Shown in pieces: positions 40,632 to 48,867 of a stretch of 64,000 nt of DNA. Numbering within the stretch: the stretch's first letter is position 1; every line of letters starts with the position of its first letter. Both the position numbers and the translations under genes were made by a program. The DNA is from VXOI01 sp965197575 (GTDB lineage: Bacteria; Chloroflexota; Dehalococcoidia; Lucifugimonadales; UBA3495): the NCBI GenBank assembly GCA_965197575.1, contig OZ240214.1, positions 2,976,001 to 3,040,000 of the forward strand, written 5' to 3'. The notes under the pieces were generated by a model. It searched no databases and was not told where the DNA came from. It worked only from the letters and a program-made list of their open reading frames with translations.

Positions 40632-42266
40632 TCATTCCCGCGCAGGCGGGGCTGAGCGGGCGGAACGACGAACTTTCTCCCCCAACTCGAAGGTTCGCCT
40701 AGTTTGACCCGCGAACCGGCTTCCGCCCGGCAGCGGGATCTTGTACCGCACCATGCCGCGGCCCGGCTCCACCCAGATGCACTTGACGAAGCTCTGGAGC
40801 CAAGGCCTGCATCTTTGCTTCTCTTCCGAACGGAGGAACTCAGCGAGTTCTTGGGTGTATGCCAGAACGGTGTCCGGATTATCCAGGATTATGGCGTCTT
40901 GGCCCATGGACGCTATGGCGCTCTGGTGCTCAGCCATGATCAGGGCCTTGGCTTCTTCCAACTCCTTGTTCCGTCTACTGTACCGGTCCAGGTCCACTTT
41001 ACCGTTCTCGTAGGCCATGAATATCCGGTCCTGGCGCTGGTCGATGTCCTTCATCCTTCTCTCGGCGTCGGACGCCTCTTTACGTGCCTTCGTCACAGGG
41101 TCGCCGAGTTCGCGTCTGAGTTCTCTGATGGCAGGATCTATGGTACTTGGGACCAAGATATCCGAGAGGGTTTTGTCCATGACCAGGGCCTCGAACTCAT
41201 CCTTCGGGAGCCATGGCCTGTCGCACCCTTCAATGCCATGGTTCTTTCGTTTGTCGCAGACCAGGTATCGGTAGATCTTGCCATCCTTGCTGGATGTGGC
41301 GTAGGTGTAGCTGGAGCCGCACTGCCGGCACTTGACCATTTCCGAGAGGAGGTGTTGGCTCCCCGCGTGCCTCGGATGCTTCACGTCGGGAGCTCGGGAC
41401 TTCAGCATCTCCTGCAACATGGTGAATTCTTCGGGAGTCACTATGCCTTCGTGGGAGTTCGGCGCAATAGTTGGGCCTTGTGGGGAACTCTTTCCCCACA
41501 CAATGGTCCCTTCGTAGTGGCGGTTCGTCGCCGCGTCGTGCACCCTCTTGGATTTCCACGGCTGGCCGTTGGGTCCGGGTATTCCCTCGGCATTCAGTTT
41601 CTTGGAAACCTGACCTTCGGTTTTTCCTTCCAGTCCCAGGTCGAAGAGCCGGCGAAGGTACGGGCCGGTGATGGGGTCGGGGGCGAGTTTGTGCCTGATC
41701 TTTCCCTTGTCGTCCACCACCTCGATTTTCATCATCCCGAATGGGGACAGCCTTCCGCAAAAGAACCCCTGGGCCGCAAGATGGTGGGTTCCCCGTCGCA
41801 CGTCTTCGCCGATGATGTCCGACTGGAATCCGTCGATGGCTTCGAGCACTCCCTCAGTGAGCTTTCCTACCGGAGAGTCATCCACCGGCTCACTGACGGA
41901 GACGACCCGGACCCCGTTCTTCTCGAGTCTTTTCTTGTGGAACGCGCTTTCCACCCGGTCCCGGAAGAACCGGGAAAATCGCCAGACCAGAACTAGCTCA
42001 AACTCGCAATCAGGGTCTTCGGCCGCCTCCATCATCTCTTGGAAGTCCGGACGCGCGGCGACCCTTCCGCTCTTGGCACGGTCGATGAACACACGGACGA
42101 CAATGTAGCCGTTTCTCTCGGCCCATGCCTTGATCTCCTTGATCTGGGCGTCGATGGAATTCTCAACGTCCTGGTTGTCGCTGGAGACTCTCGCGTAGAT
42201 CGCCACGGGAATTCTGCCGTCCGGCCAACTGATGCTGTTCGATTGTTTCTTCTTCGTGCGTGCCAT
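40632..42266 (-). CDS. Large serine recombinase
   Basis: This 544-residue site-specific recombinase has an N-terminal resolvase domain (residues about 18-170) with catalytic Ser in AIYARVSSDNQ and Arg motifs FSRFFRDR and EDVRRGTHH. A recombinase domain follows (residues 180-300), then a zinc ribbon (KCRQCGSSYTYA, then CDKRKNHGIEGC), a coiled coil (residues 420-470), and a C-terminal beta part (MVRYKIPLPGG). The ATG at 42266 has GGAGGG upstream; the longer frame from 42359 overlaps the zinc-ribbon gene. It is probably the integrase of the element that truncated the P450 3' end. Confidence 0.93.
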   Translation of the reverse strand: MARTKKKQSNSISWPDGRIPVAIYARVSSDNQDVENSIDAQIKEIKAWAERNGYIVVRVFIDRAKSGRVAARPDFQEMMEAAEDPDCEFELVLVWRFSRFFRDRVESAFHKKRLEKNGVRVVSVSEPVDDSPVGKLTEGVLEAIDGFQSDIIGEDVRRGTHHLAAQGFFCGRLSPFGMMKIEVVDDKGKIRHKLAPDPITGPYLRRLFDLGLEGKTEGQVSKKLNAEGIPGPNGQPWKSKRVHDAATNRHYEGTIVWGKSSPQGPTIAPNSHEGIVTPEEFTMLQEMLKSRAPDVKHPRHAGSQHLLSEMVKCRQCGSSYTYATSSKDGKIYRYLVCDKRKNHGIEGCDRPWLPKDEFEALVMDKTLSDILVPSTIDPAIRELRRELGDPVTKARKEASDAERRMKDIDQRQDRIFMAYENGKVDLDRYSRRNKELEEAKALIMAEHQSAIASMGQDAIILDNPDTVLAYTQELAEFLRSEEKQRCRPWLQSFVKCIWVEPGRGMVRYKIPLPGGSRFAGQTRRTFELGEKVRRSARSAPPARE

Positions 42267-42600
42267 GCTGGCCCTCCGTAATCTCCTCGCCAATGGGTCT
42301 TGTTCCCCTAGCCCGCCGTCTTCCTGGGATGCGGTTGATCTGGGAGTCCTGCTGGTCATTCTTTTTTTTGCCCGCTGGGCTGGCAGTGCCCTTGGTGTAA
42401 TTTCTGGGTTGACCTTGATACCACTGGGTTGCTTTCCTCTCTGGAGAGATGTTGATCGTTCTGGGGCGGTTCCAGTAGAGGGTCTTGCATTTCGGGCATA
42501 CCTTGGGGTCTTTTTCGGATCTCATCCCGGTTCCCGTGCGAGAACCCCATCTGTATCCGCATCGTTCGCACATATAGCCTTCTATCAGTACGTATGCCAT
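42163..42600 (-). CDS. Zinc-ribbon protein upstream of the recombinase
   Basis: This 145-residue protein has a clear N-terminal zinc ribbon (MCERCGYRW, then VCPKCKTLYWNRPR) and a Lys/Gln-rich, low-complexity C-terminal half. The ATG at 42600 follows CAGGAGAAAAAC. Its last 34 codons overlap the recombinase start in another frame. The ribbon part is convincing; the rest may be disordered. It may be a small regulator or DNA-binding partner of the recombinase. Confidence 0.65.
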   Translation of the reverse strand: MAYVLIEGYMCERCGYRWGSRTGTGMRSEKDPKVCPKCKTLYWNRPRTINISPERKATQWYQGQPRNYTKGTASPAGKKKNDQQDSQINRIPGRRRARGTRPIGEEITEGQHGTHEEETIEQHQLAGRQNSRGDLRESLQRQPGR

Positions 42601-42791
42601 GTTTTTCTCCTGGTGAGAAGAATCCCTTCACATTACTATTCAGTAACTACTAATGTCAACTGCATGATCCCGGTTGACTGGACCATTTCCTTCTGATACT
42701 ATTCATCCACAGCTAGATTGTAGAACAAATATGCGGGTTAGGTCAACCTTATTTTGGGGTTGAAACCTGATTACCTGTTTGGTAGTGTCTA

Positions 42792-43217
42792 TTAGTTCGA
42801 CCCCCGCGTGGAAATCTCAGTGCTGCGCGGAGGGATGCGCAGGTCAGCTGACACAAAAAAGAGGCCACCAAGTTTGGGCCTTGGCGACCTCGAGTGAGCT
42901 GCTCTGCACGACCAGGCGAGGAAGTCCAGCGGCGCTCGCCCACATTCTAAGGGGTGGATTCCGGTTTCGGCAAGCGGGTCCTGCAACCTGTTGCCCTCGG
43001 ACTCACCATTTCGGGCGAGCCTGCTGGCCTCGAAACGGAGGTTGGTTTGGCTCGGAAGCACAAAGACCGGCAGCTGAGGTTGTTCGGCGTCGGTGATCTG
43101 GATGAACCCGTTGACATTGCTGGGTCTGACCCGGAGGACGGTGCCGGGGAGGACCCTTGGGCTCCCGTCATGCGGGACCTGGGTCTGATCCTCAGGCGGG
43201 GCCACTTCGAGGCCCAT
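42792..43217 (-). CDS. Hypothetical protein (weak)
   Basis: This 141-residue frame contains LPGTVLRVRPSNVNGFIQITD, which looks protein-like, and a weaker, Arg/Ser-rich C-terminal part. An open frame on the other strand (42954-43256) covers the same DNA, and neither has a good RBS. The minus frame lies 81 bases downstream of the recombinase C-half gene. The choice of strand is uncertain. The remaining stretch between 42601 and 42791 contains AT-rich sequence with no gene. Confidence 0.3.
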   Translation of the reverse strand: MGLEVAPPEDQTQVPHDGSPRVLPGTVLRVRPSNVNGFIQITDAEQPQLPVFVLPSQTNLRFEASRLARNGESEGNRLQDPLAETGIHPLECGRAPLDFLAWSCRAAHSRSPRPKLGGLFFVSADLRIPPRSTEISTRGSN

Positions 43218-43298
43218 CTCGCGCGGCTAACTCCAGGCGACGATGACTCCCGTTGATCATGTCGTGTCGTCCCGGAACGGTGTGCGGGAGAACGCGGC

Positions 43299-43787
43299 CT
43301 ACACCCTCAGGTCCGGTGCCAAGTCGATCTCCTGGTACGTCAGTCCCGCCATCGGGCTGTCACCCGGCAGGGGCAGCGAGTACCGGACGCCTGCGCGTCC
43401 CCCGTGGACTTGGATTTCCTCGATGAACCGGCCGAGCAGAAGCCGGACTTCGGACGCGCTTCCTGCGGCCTGCATCAGCAGATCCGGGTTCTTCGTCAGT
43501 TCCTCAACGTCCTGGGCGGTCATCACGCGCGTCGGCCCGGCTTCGCCGGCGAGCTGTTGGTTGGCCTCCCTGAGGAGCGTGGCCATGTTCCTCGGGGTGA
43601 TGACCGTTTCCAGAATTTTCCCGATGAGCATCGTGTCGAACTCGCCGGCCAGCAGGCCCGGCGTAGAACACCCGCGACCGCAGATGTATCGGGGCTTCGG
43701 GTCATCTCCCAGGGTAATTTGTCCGCGGCACTGTCCGCATATCAGCAGGCCCTCCAGCGGGGAGGCCGTTGGTGTCGGTGCATTCAT
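43299..43787 (-). CDS. Stand-alone C-terminal half of a serine recombinase (zinc ribbon plus beta tail)
   Basis: This 162-residue protein has a recombinase-type zinc ribbon (LICGQCRGQITLG, then YICGRGCSTPG), a helical segment (VITPRNMATLLREANQQL), and the C-terminal VRYSLPLPGDSP, which corresponds to MVRYKIPLPGGS at the end of the large serine recombinase. It has no catalytic domain. The ATG at 43787 has GGAGAAACC upstream. The divergent gene at 43907 encodes the missing catalytic domain, so the two together may equal one recombinase. Confidence 0.75.
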   Translation of the reverse strand: MNAPTPTASPLEGLLICGQCRGQITLGDDPKPRYICGRGCSTPGLLAGEFDTMLIGKILETVITPRNMATLLREANQQLAGEAGPTRVMTAQDVEELTKNPDLLMQAAGSASEVRLLLGRFIEEIQVHGGRAGVRYSLPLPGDSPMAGLTYQEIDLAPDLRV

Positions 43788-43906
43788 ATCTGGTTTCTCC
43801 AAGGGATTGTCTTTCGATCCAAATCCATTCTAGCGGCGGTAGGAGGCTGCCGCTTTGGTCGAGTTGTTTGTCTGGCTAGGTTAATCGAATTTTTGGAGGT
43901 AAGAAA

Positions 43907-44416
43907 GTGTGTTCTGAATCTGAGAACCGGCGGAATGCCGCCGGGTACATCCGGGCCTCTTCGGCCCATCCTGATACCCATCGCTCCTTCGCCGCCCAGA
44001 AGGAGACGATCGAGCAGTGGGCGCTGGAGAATGGGTATGATGTCGTCGGCTGGTACGTCGACGAGGGTACCACCTCGGGCGACGCCGGTGGGGATCCTGC
44101 CGGGAGCGACGACGACCCGTCTAGGCTATGGGAGCTTCTCGCTGATGCCGGGTCCTCTGGGCGGTGCTTCGACACCGTGCTGGTATGGTCGCTCTCCCGG
44201 CTGAGCCGGAACATCGTGGAATCCCACGCGGTCAAGTCGGAGCTCCGGAAGTCCGGTGTCACGGTGGTTTCGGTTTCGGAGCCCGACGCGCCCACGCCGA
44301 CGGACCGACTGATTGAGAGCATCATCCAGACGCTGGATGATTTCCAGCGGGAGCTTCACGCCGAGGACACCCGGCGGGGCATCGAGGCAGCCCGGCGCCG
44401 GCGTGAGGGTTGCTGA
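43907..44416 (+). CDS. Stand-alone serine recombinase catalytic domain
   Basis: This 169-residue protein consists of only a resolvase domain: AGYIRASSAHPD (catalytic Ser), TVLVWSLSRLSRN (Arg motif), VTVVSVSEPDAPTPTDRLIESI and LHAEDTRRGIEAARRRREGC. The frame stops just where the recombinase DNA-binding domain would begin. It is divergent from the C-half gene with a 119-base promoter region between them. A hairpin terminator follows at 44479. It could act with the C-half or as a minimal invertase. Confidence 0.85.
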   Translation: MCSESENRRNAAGYIRASSAHPDTHRSFAAQKETIEQWALENGYDVVGWYVDEGTTSGDAGGDPAGSDDDPSRLWELLADAGSSGRCFDTVLVWSLSRLSRNIVESHAVKSELRKSGVTVVSVSEPDAPTPTDRLIESIIQTLDDFQRELHAEDTRRGIEAARRRREGC

Positions 44417-44478
44417 CCGGATCCGGAATGGCGGCGGCCGTCTCCTCGGCAGGTCCGGCCGCCGTCGGTGAACCAGAG

Positions 44479-44501
44479 GGCCACGCCTAAGGGGCGTGGC
44501 C
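44479..44501 (+). terminator. Hairpin terminator after the recombinase catalytic-domain gene
   Basis: GGCCACGCC and GGCGTGGCC form a perfect 9-bp stem around a 5-base loop (TAAGG), followed by a T-containing stretch (TTCGGCTTTG). It lies 62 bases after the stop of the 43907 gene. The T-run is short, so efficiency is uncertain. Confidence 0.55.
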
Positions 44502-44853
44502 TTCGGCTTTGTTCGAGCTGTGCCTCCCACCGGCGCCGGTGGCGGCTGCTCGTCATGGAAATGCTGGGCAGCCCGGCCCCTGCTGGTCTCGACCCGGGGG
44601 CGGGCGCTGGGAACGTCAGTCTTCGGCCTGTTCCTGTCCGGTCTTGGTTTCTACGAACATGCTGGCTATGAGGCCGATTGCGAATATGAGGAAGCCCACG
44701 ATGGAGATGGCGATGACGAATAAGGCTCCTTGGCGACCCAGACGAACCTGAGGGCGGAGTTTTCGTGAGCGCCCGGGGGGTGGGCGGTGATGGACGCGGC
44801 CGCTGGGACCGGGGTGATGGCCATGCGGACCATAGTGATGCCCGGGGTTTTGC
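44502..44853. other. No intact gene; possible relic of a membrane peptide
   Basis: No complete gene is visible. The minus strand contains an open stretch near 44616-44745 encoding GALFVIAISIVGFLIFAIGLIASM followed by an acidic tail and a stop at 44616. This could be a single transmembrane peptide, but no start codon or RBS is present. It lies just downstream of the LivJ-like fragment and may be part of the same decayed locus. Confidence 0.35.
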
Positions 44854-45246
44854 TCATTGCTTTGGTGCTGTACGGATGAGCCTGTACCCCCTGTTCTCGT
44901 CGGTCCGCTCGGACAACGGCAGCACCTCCACGACGCTGTTGGCTAGTCCCTTGGACCTCTCCCTTGTCGTCAAAGCCATAGTTGGTTCCGATGGCGCCGG
45001 TCCAGGTAATGCCGTACAGGCAGTCCCGGAAGCCGTCGGCGTCCTGGTCGTCCTCGGTCTGCTTCAGGCATTCGGCGGTGATGTAAACATCGTCGTAGGC
45101 CGATCCCATGTACCAGGGCAGGGAGATGTAATCATACCTGGACTTGAAGTTGGACAGCACCTCGGCGCTCTTGTGGTTGGCCGGGTCAAGCTCGGCGGTT
45201 ATGGCCTTCAGACCGGTAGCCGCATCGCCGGCAATCTCGACTGTCA
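44854..45246 (-). pseudogene. C-terminal fragment of a LivJ-like amino acid ABC substrate-binding protein
   Basis: The minus frame has ATGLKAITAELDPANHKS, then YITAECLKQTEDDQDADGFRD and GITWTGAIGTNYGFDDKGEV, typical of the end of branched-chain amino acid binding proteins. An extra base near 44950 shifts the frame. The tail continues as GLANSVVEVLPLSERTDENR and ends at 44854. The N-terminal two thirds are missing. No transporter genes are near. Confidence 0.7.
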
Positions 45247-45604
45247 TCCGGAAAGTTCCCATTCCTGTCCTTTCTCCCATGCGGGCCGCTGCCTGTGGTC
45301 ATTCCAGTTGCCGCGGGGGCCTGAGCTACATCTTTACCGGGGCTCGTTATCTGAGACGCTTCGAGCGCTGCTACGGCTTGCCCATTGCCTTCATGCAGCA
45401 GGTAGTCGGCGAACTCAGTTCTGCCTTCGCGTGCTGTTGTTCCTCCAGGTCTTCTCTAGTTTGGCAGTGATTGCGAAACTCGGGCCAGCAGTGTAAGGGT
45501 GCGGCCCAGCGAACCCTCGCGGTCCTGGTATTGCGCTTGCCGAGGGCGTCACGGCACAGGTCGTAGGATATCTGCCAGCTGCCGGGGCCGCGCACGTCCA
45601 GACT
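45247..45604. other. No gene recognised
   Basis: This 358-base stretch holds only short frames without RBS or family resemblance. It separates the LivJ-like fragment from the 45605 gene. Confidence 0.4.
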
Positions 45605-46480
45605 CTATTCAAGCTCTTTTGCAGTTACAATTTCCTTAGGCATGGGCAAAAGTATTTCCGCCTTATCTGATTGAACTGGAGTGCCATTGAATCCGACCCA
45701 GAATCTGTATTCGTTCTGGTCGCGGTATGTATCTGGTTTTGTAAAATAGGATTCAATGCCCCGGATTCCCATGTCCACGTCTGGCAAGTAACGAACGGGG
45801 CCATGAACTATCCAAGCATAGGTTCTTGCAAACGATTCTTCGCTGCTGGGTTCCGCCACGTCAAGCATCGAACGACTAATGGTCGCCATGAAACTCTTAA
45901 GGATGTGTTGTGCCAATTCCTTCGAACTTCGGAATGCTGAGCCATGAGTGTAGCCAGGCCCATACAGGGTGTTCGCCTTTTCTAAGCCTAAGAGATTGCT
46001 CTCAGAATCTAACGATGTGCAGTACATGAATGTCTTGGAGCAAAGGTCTATGGTGGTGGCTCCGCTTGCGTCGAAGACAAACCTCCTTCCGCTTCCGTCT
46101 TCTGGTGTCATTACCATCTCGCTGCCAGGCCCCCACTGATGAGAAAACCTGCATCCTTCAAATTGGTCGGACAACCCGGGCGCCCCTGTTTCCAACCCCC
46201 TGTAATAGTTAGGCGTTTTCAATCGTAGTTCGCCACAAAGCGCAGGGGCAAATCTTTCAGTGGAATACTTGATGACGGGGACATCTGAGTATTCTTCGTC
46301 GCCCAAGTATTGCTCGAACAGGTCAATATCAATATGCAACTTGTTTCCAGAATCGTATTCTGCCTGCGCCTCAGCTCTACCCAGATAGTTGGATTCAACC
46401 AATACAGACGTTTGGACTTCCAGCAAAATAACGTCTGGAAGGCCAATATTGTCGATCCTGCCGTCGTATTCCTGTTCCAT
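45605..46480 (-). CDS. Hypothetical protein of the accessory island
   Basis: This 291-residue soluble protein is not recognised. The ATG at 46480 (MEQEYDGRIDNIGLPDVILLE) is preferred because upstream codons belong to the decayed methyltransferase in the other frame. Notable parts are AEYDSGNKLHIDIDLFEQYL and, at the end, DTYRDQNEYRFWVGFNG then KAEILLPMP. The pattern Y-x-x-QNEYRFW near the C-terminus recalls uncharacterised proteins in mobile islands. It has AT-richer codons than the metabolic genes, consistent with transfer. Confidence 0.6.
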   Translation of the reverse strand: MEQEYDGRIDNIGLPDVILLEVQTSVLVESNYLGRAEAQAEYDSGNKLHIDIDLFEQYLGDEEYSDVPVIKYSTERFAPALCGELRLKTPNYYRGLETGAPGLSDQFEGCRFSHQWGPGSEMVMTPEDGSGRRFVFDASGATTIDLCSKTFMYCTSLDSESNLLGLEKANTLYGPGYTHGSAFRSSKELAQHILKSFMATISRSMLDVAEPSSEESFARTYAWIVHGPVRYLPDVDMGIRGIESYFTKPDTYRDQNEYRFWVGFNGTPVQSDKAEILLPMPKEIVTAKELE

Positions 46481-46532
46481 TACGTCTTTATCCTCGCTAT
46501 ATGATGATGGGTTCACTTGAGAGCGGCGCTCT

Positions 46533-47155
46533 CTACACCCCAATCTCCGCCAGCCGCGCCACGAGGTATTCCTGTGGCCGGTCGCCCTTGATCCGGTTGC
46601 AGCTGGGACATAGCAGTTGTAGGTTCTCCAGATGGTCAGTGCCGCCCCGCGACTTCGGGATGATGTGATCGACCTCGAAGATTCGGAACGGGAACTCCGT
46701 CCGGCAGCCGTTGCAGAGGCCCTCCTGCTGGCCGAACAGGACGTGCTTGTTCTCGCGGTAGGGAATGGGAGCCTCGATGTCGGTCCGGCGCGGAATATCG
46801 GTGCGAGCCGTGACGTAGCCGTGGTGGAACAGGCTCCCCATGGCCTGCTGAAAGCGCATGTTGACCAGCTCGACGGCCTTCGGGGATATGTCGATCCCCA
46901 CCCACCGGCGGTCAAGGCGGTCGGCGGCGACGCAAGCCGTGGCACACCCGCAGGATGGGTCGAGGACGATGTCGCCGGGGGTTGGAACTGGCCTTGATGA
47001 TGCGCTCCAGCAGGGCTAGGGGTTTTTTGGGTTGGGAAACCGGTCTTCTCGCCTCCCGCTGCTTGAACGATGTCATTCCAATCGTCAGTACAAGTTTTGC
47101 CCGGCTTTGCACGAATAATGTTTTTAATTCCGATTTTCCGTGCAAATTTCGTCAA
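46533..47155 (-). pseudogene. C-terminal fragment of a DNA methyltransferase fused to an HNH nuclease
   Basis: The pieces read GFPTQK, PLALLERIIKASSNP, then the SAM-binding block DPSCGCATACVAADRLDR and WVGIDISPKAVELVNMRF, then the HNH part FEVDHIIPKSRGGTDH and LCPSCNRIKGDRPQEY, ending at 46533. Two single-base insertions (in a T6 run at 47023-47028 and a G5 run at 46977-46981 on the plus strand) break the frame. The N-terminal part of the methyltransferase is missing. It is related to N4/N6-type methyltransferase-HNH fusions. Confidence 0.72.
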
Positions 47156-47561
47156 AATGTCCCGGGTTCATGTCCTTGGAAAACTGTCCCAGTTCCCTGC
47201 TGTTGGTGAATAGGGTCCCACAGACCGGGGTGTCTGGGTTTGGTGCTTTGGCCTTGAGGTGGGGCCGGATCAGGCTCGGTCCGGGCTTCGCCTTGGCCGA
47301 GTGGTCGCAGACCCGCCCACTGGCGACCACAACCGCATCCCCCTGAAAATCGCGTCAGGTTCCCGGAGACCGGAGGGATGTGCACCTCCGGGTACTTTGG
47401 GGGGGTCTATGGCGTGTTTCATCCCGGAATGCCCCGTCAACGGGCCGGGGCGATGGATCTGCGGTGGAGGTCCTGTGGGTGTTGTTAGCCGAGACCCTTG
47501 CTTCCCATGGCCGCGATGTTCTGGGCGAGGAAAGCCCCGGTCTTTGCGTGCAGGCTTCGGC
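47156..47561. other. No gene recognised
   Basis: This 406-base stretch shows no convincing coding frame on either strand. It lies between the methyltransferase-HNH fossil and the broken zinc-ribbon gene. Confidence 0.4.
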
Positions 47562-48857
47562 TCAGCCCTGGAGCTGGGCTAGGTTGGTGGCCAAGTTGTA
47601 GGGGAACCAGCCGTCTCCCGTCCGGAAGGTCTGGGGCTTGGCCGTCTGGGCATCCCGCATGAGGCCGAACCGTCTTCGTAGGGGTCGAAGGACACTATGC
47701 GGTCGTACCGGACCCGGAACTTCTTCCGACTGCCGGCGAAGTAGATGTGCTTGGTGGTCAGTCCTAAACCAATACCAAGGTGGGATGTGCATTTCTGGGG
47801 TCTTGAAGACGACCGAAAGGACTCCACAGAACCTCGTATCACCTTTGGGCCCCAAATGGGTGGCCACCGACAGTGCGGTCTAGCGATATGTACATTTCAC
47901 CTTGGCTTTAGTTTAGGAGTCCGGTGTCGGCGTGGACTGTCTCCTCCCACTCGATGGGACGGCTCCGGAACGTGCTGGGCCGGTAGTAGAGGCCACGGGC
48001 TACCCTGACGCTGATTCCGTGGGAAGTTCCGCGGCGCTCGCGCCGCACTAGCGTCTCGAGGTAGTCCACGCCGTCGATGACCCAGACGAGCTGCTCGGAC
48101 TTCATGAGGTTGAAGGGGACTCGGCCGGTGATGTTCTGGCGCTGGGGGATGATGCCCATCGTGACGTCCCGGATAACTCCAGCTTGGACGACGGAGGTGT
48201 GGGCGCCATTCAGGTTGACGTCCGTGGTGGTGAGGTCGAAGTGGTCCAGGTACTGGGACAGGGTGTTCTCCTCGTCGAGGGATAGAAGCCCGTCCTCGAT
48301 GGCCCCTTCGACCGCTTCCTCCCAGGCCTGATGAGAAGCTGGCGGCGGTGCGTGTTGGACATCATGGCCCGGCGGAGGGCGTTGTCCAGCTCCTGGAGGG
48401 TGCCGCCGCCGCCGTGAGCCAGGGTGGTGCGTGTGGCCATGCCGGTGATCCGGTCGGCTGAAGCCCGGTCCAGGGTGGTGGAGCCGGTGATGACGCTGGG
48501 GAGGTCCTGGTCGGCCATCCGGTCCCGGAAGGCCCTGAGGTTGGTTTCCTCCTCCTGGGTGAGGGTGCCGTCCTGCATGGCGTGCTTGACCCCCTGGGCG
48601 AAGCCGGTGGCGATGGCCTGGGAGATGTCGTCGGGGGTGGCCCGGGCCCGGTCCGCGATGGCCTGGAGGGTGGAGCGAAGGGCGGTCTCGTTGAAACTGG
48701 AGGTGCCGGCGGCCTGGGCGGCGAGCTGGGTCATCTCATTCATGCCCGACTGGTGGGTCTGCCGGCACTGGCCGTGCTGCTTCCTGAGGAAGCTGGCGTT
48801 CTGGCCGCAGTGTCGGCAGGTGCCGCTCACGGACTGAAGAAATCTATGGAGAGGCAT
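47562..48857 (-). pseudogene. Zinc-ribbon island protein split by a MITE and frameshifted
   Basis: The start MPLHRFLQSVSGTCRHCGQN is a zinc ribbon completed by a second Cys and two His (GQCRQTHQ). A helical middle part contains LQAIADRARATPDDISQA and QDGTLTQEEETNLRAFRDRM. One base is missing near 48327, and the -1 frame continues EEAVEGAIEDGLLSLDEEN to MKSEQLVWVIDGVDYLETLV and EETVHADTGLL. There a 147-bp MITE interrupts it (47767-47913). The frame resumes LTTKHIYFAGSRKKFRVRYD and the gene ends at 47562 (LATNLAQLQG). Removing the MITE restores G-L-L-G-L-T-T. A paralogue is at 50032. The function is unknown. Confidence 0.78.
47767..47913. mobile_element. 147-bp MITE, copy 1
   Basis: The terminal repeats AACCAATACCAAGGTG and the complement of CACCTTGGCTTTAGTT match at most positions. 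The element is flanked by TA on both sides (47765-47766 and 47914-47915). A second copy in opposite orientation is at 60426-60571. It has no coding capacity. TA targeting points to mobilisation by an IS630/Tc1-type transposase. Confidence 0.88.
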
Positions 48858-48867
48858 TTATCTCCTG

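Larger units (their letters stand above)
38060..40702 (+). pseudogene. Cytochrome P450 gene split by IS630-type element and frameshifted
   Basis: The N-terminal part starts at ATG 38060 (the Pro-rich LPPGPRGLPVFGS near residues 15-27) and runs to the I-helix motif AGIDTSAQTVSW. At 38964 an IS630-type element interrupts it. Joining 38965 with 40200 restores EIQELVHEELDRVVGQG. Near 40288 one base is missing, so the ExxR motif (ETMRYR) is in the -1 frame, which continues to the heme loop PFGTGHRRCPGRRFGE. The last ~25 codons run antisense through the serine recombinase and differ from a normal P450 tail. No functional enzyme is expected. Confidence 0.85.

Noticed and set aside
40704..41996. 430-residue plus-strand frame opposite the serine recombinase
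   Set aside because: It is a shadow of the recombinase, which has all catalytic and zinc motifs.
45605..47155. Single 516-residue gene
   Set aside because: The upstream half is out of frame with the methyltransferase-HNH homology and has low-complexity Ser/Arg content. Only 45605-46480 looks coding in that frame.
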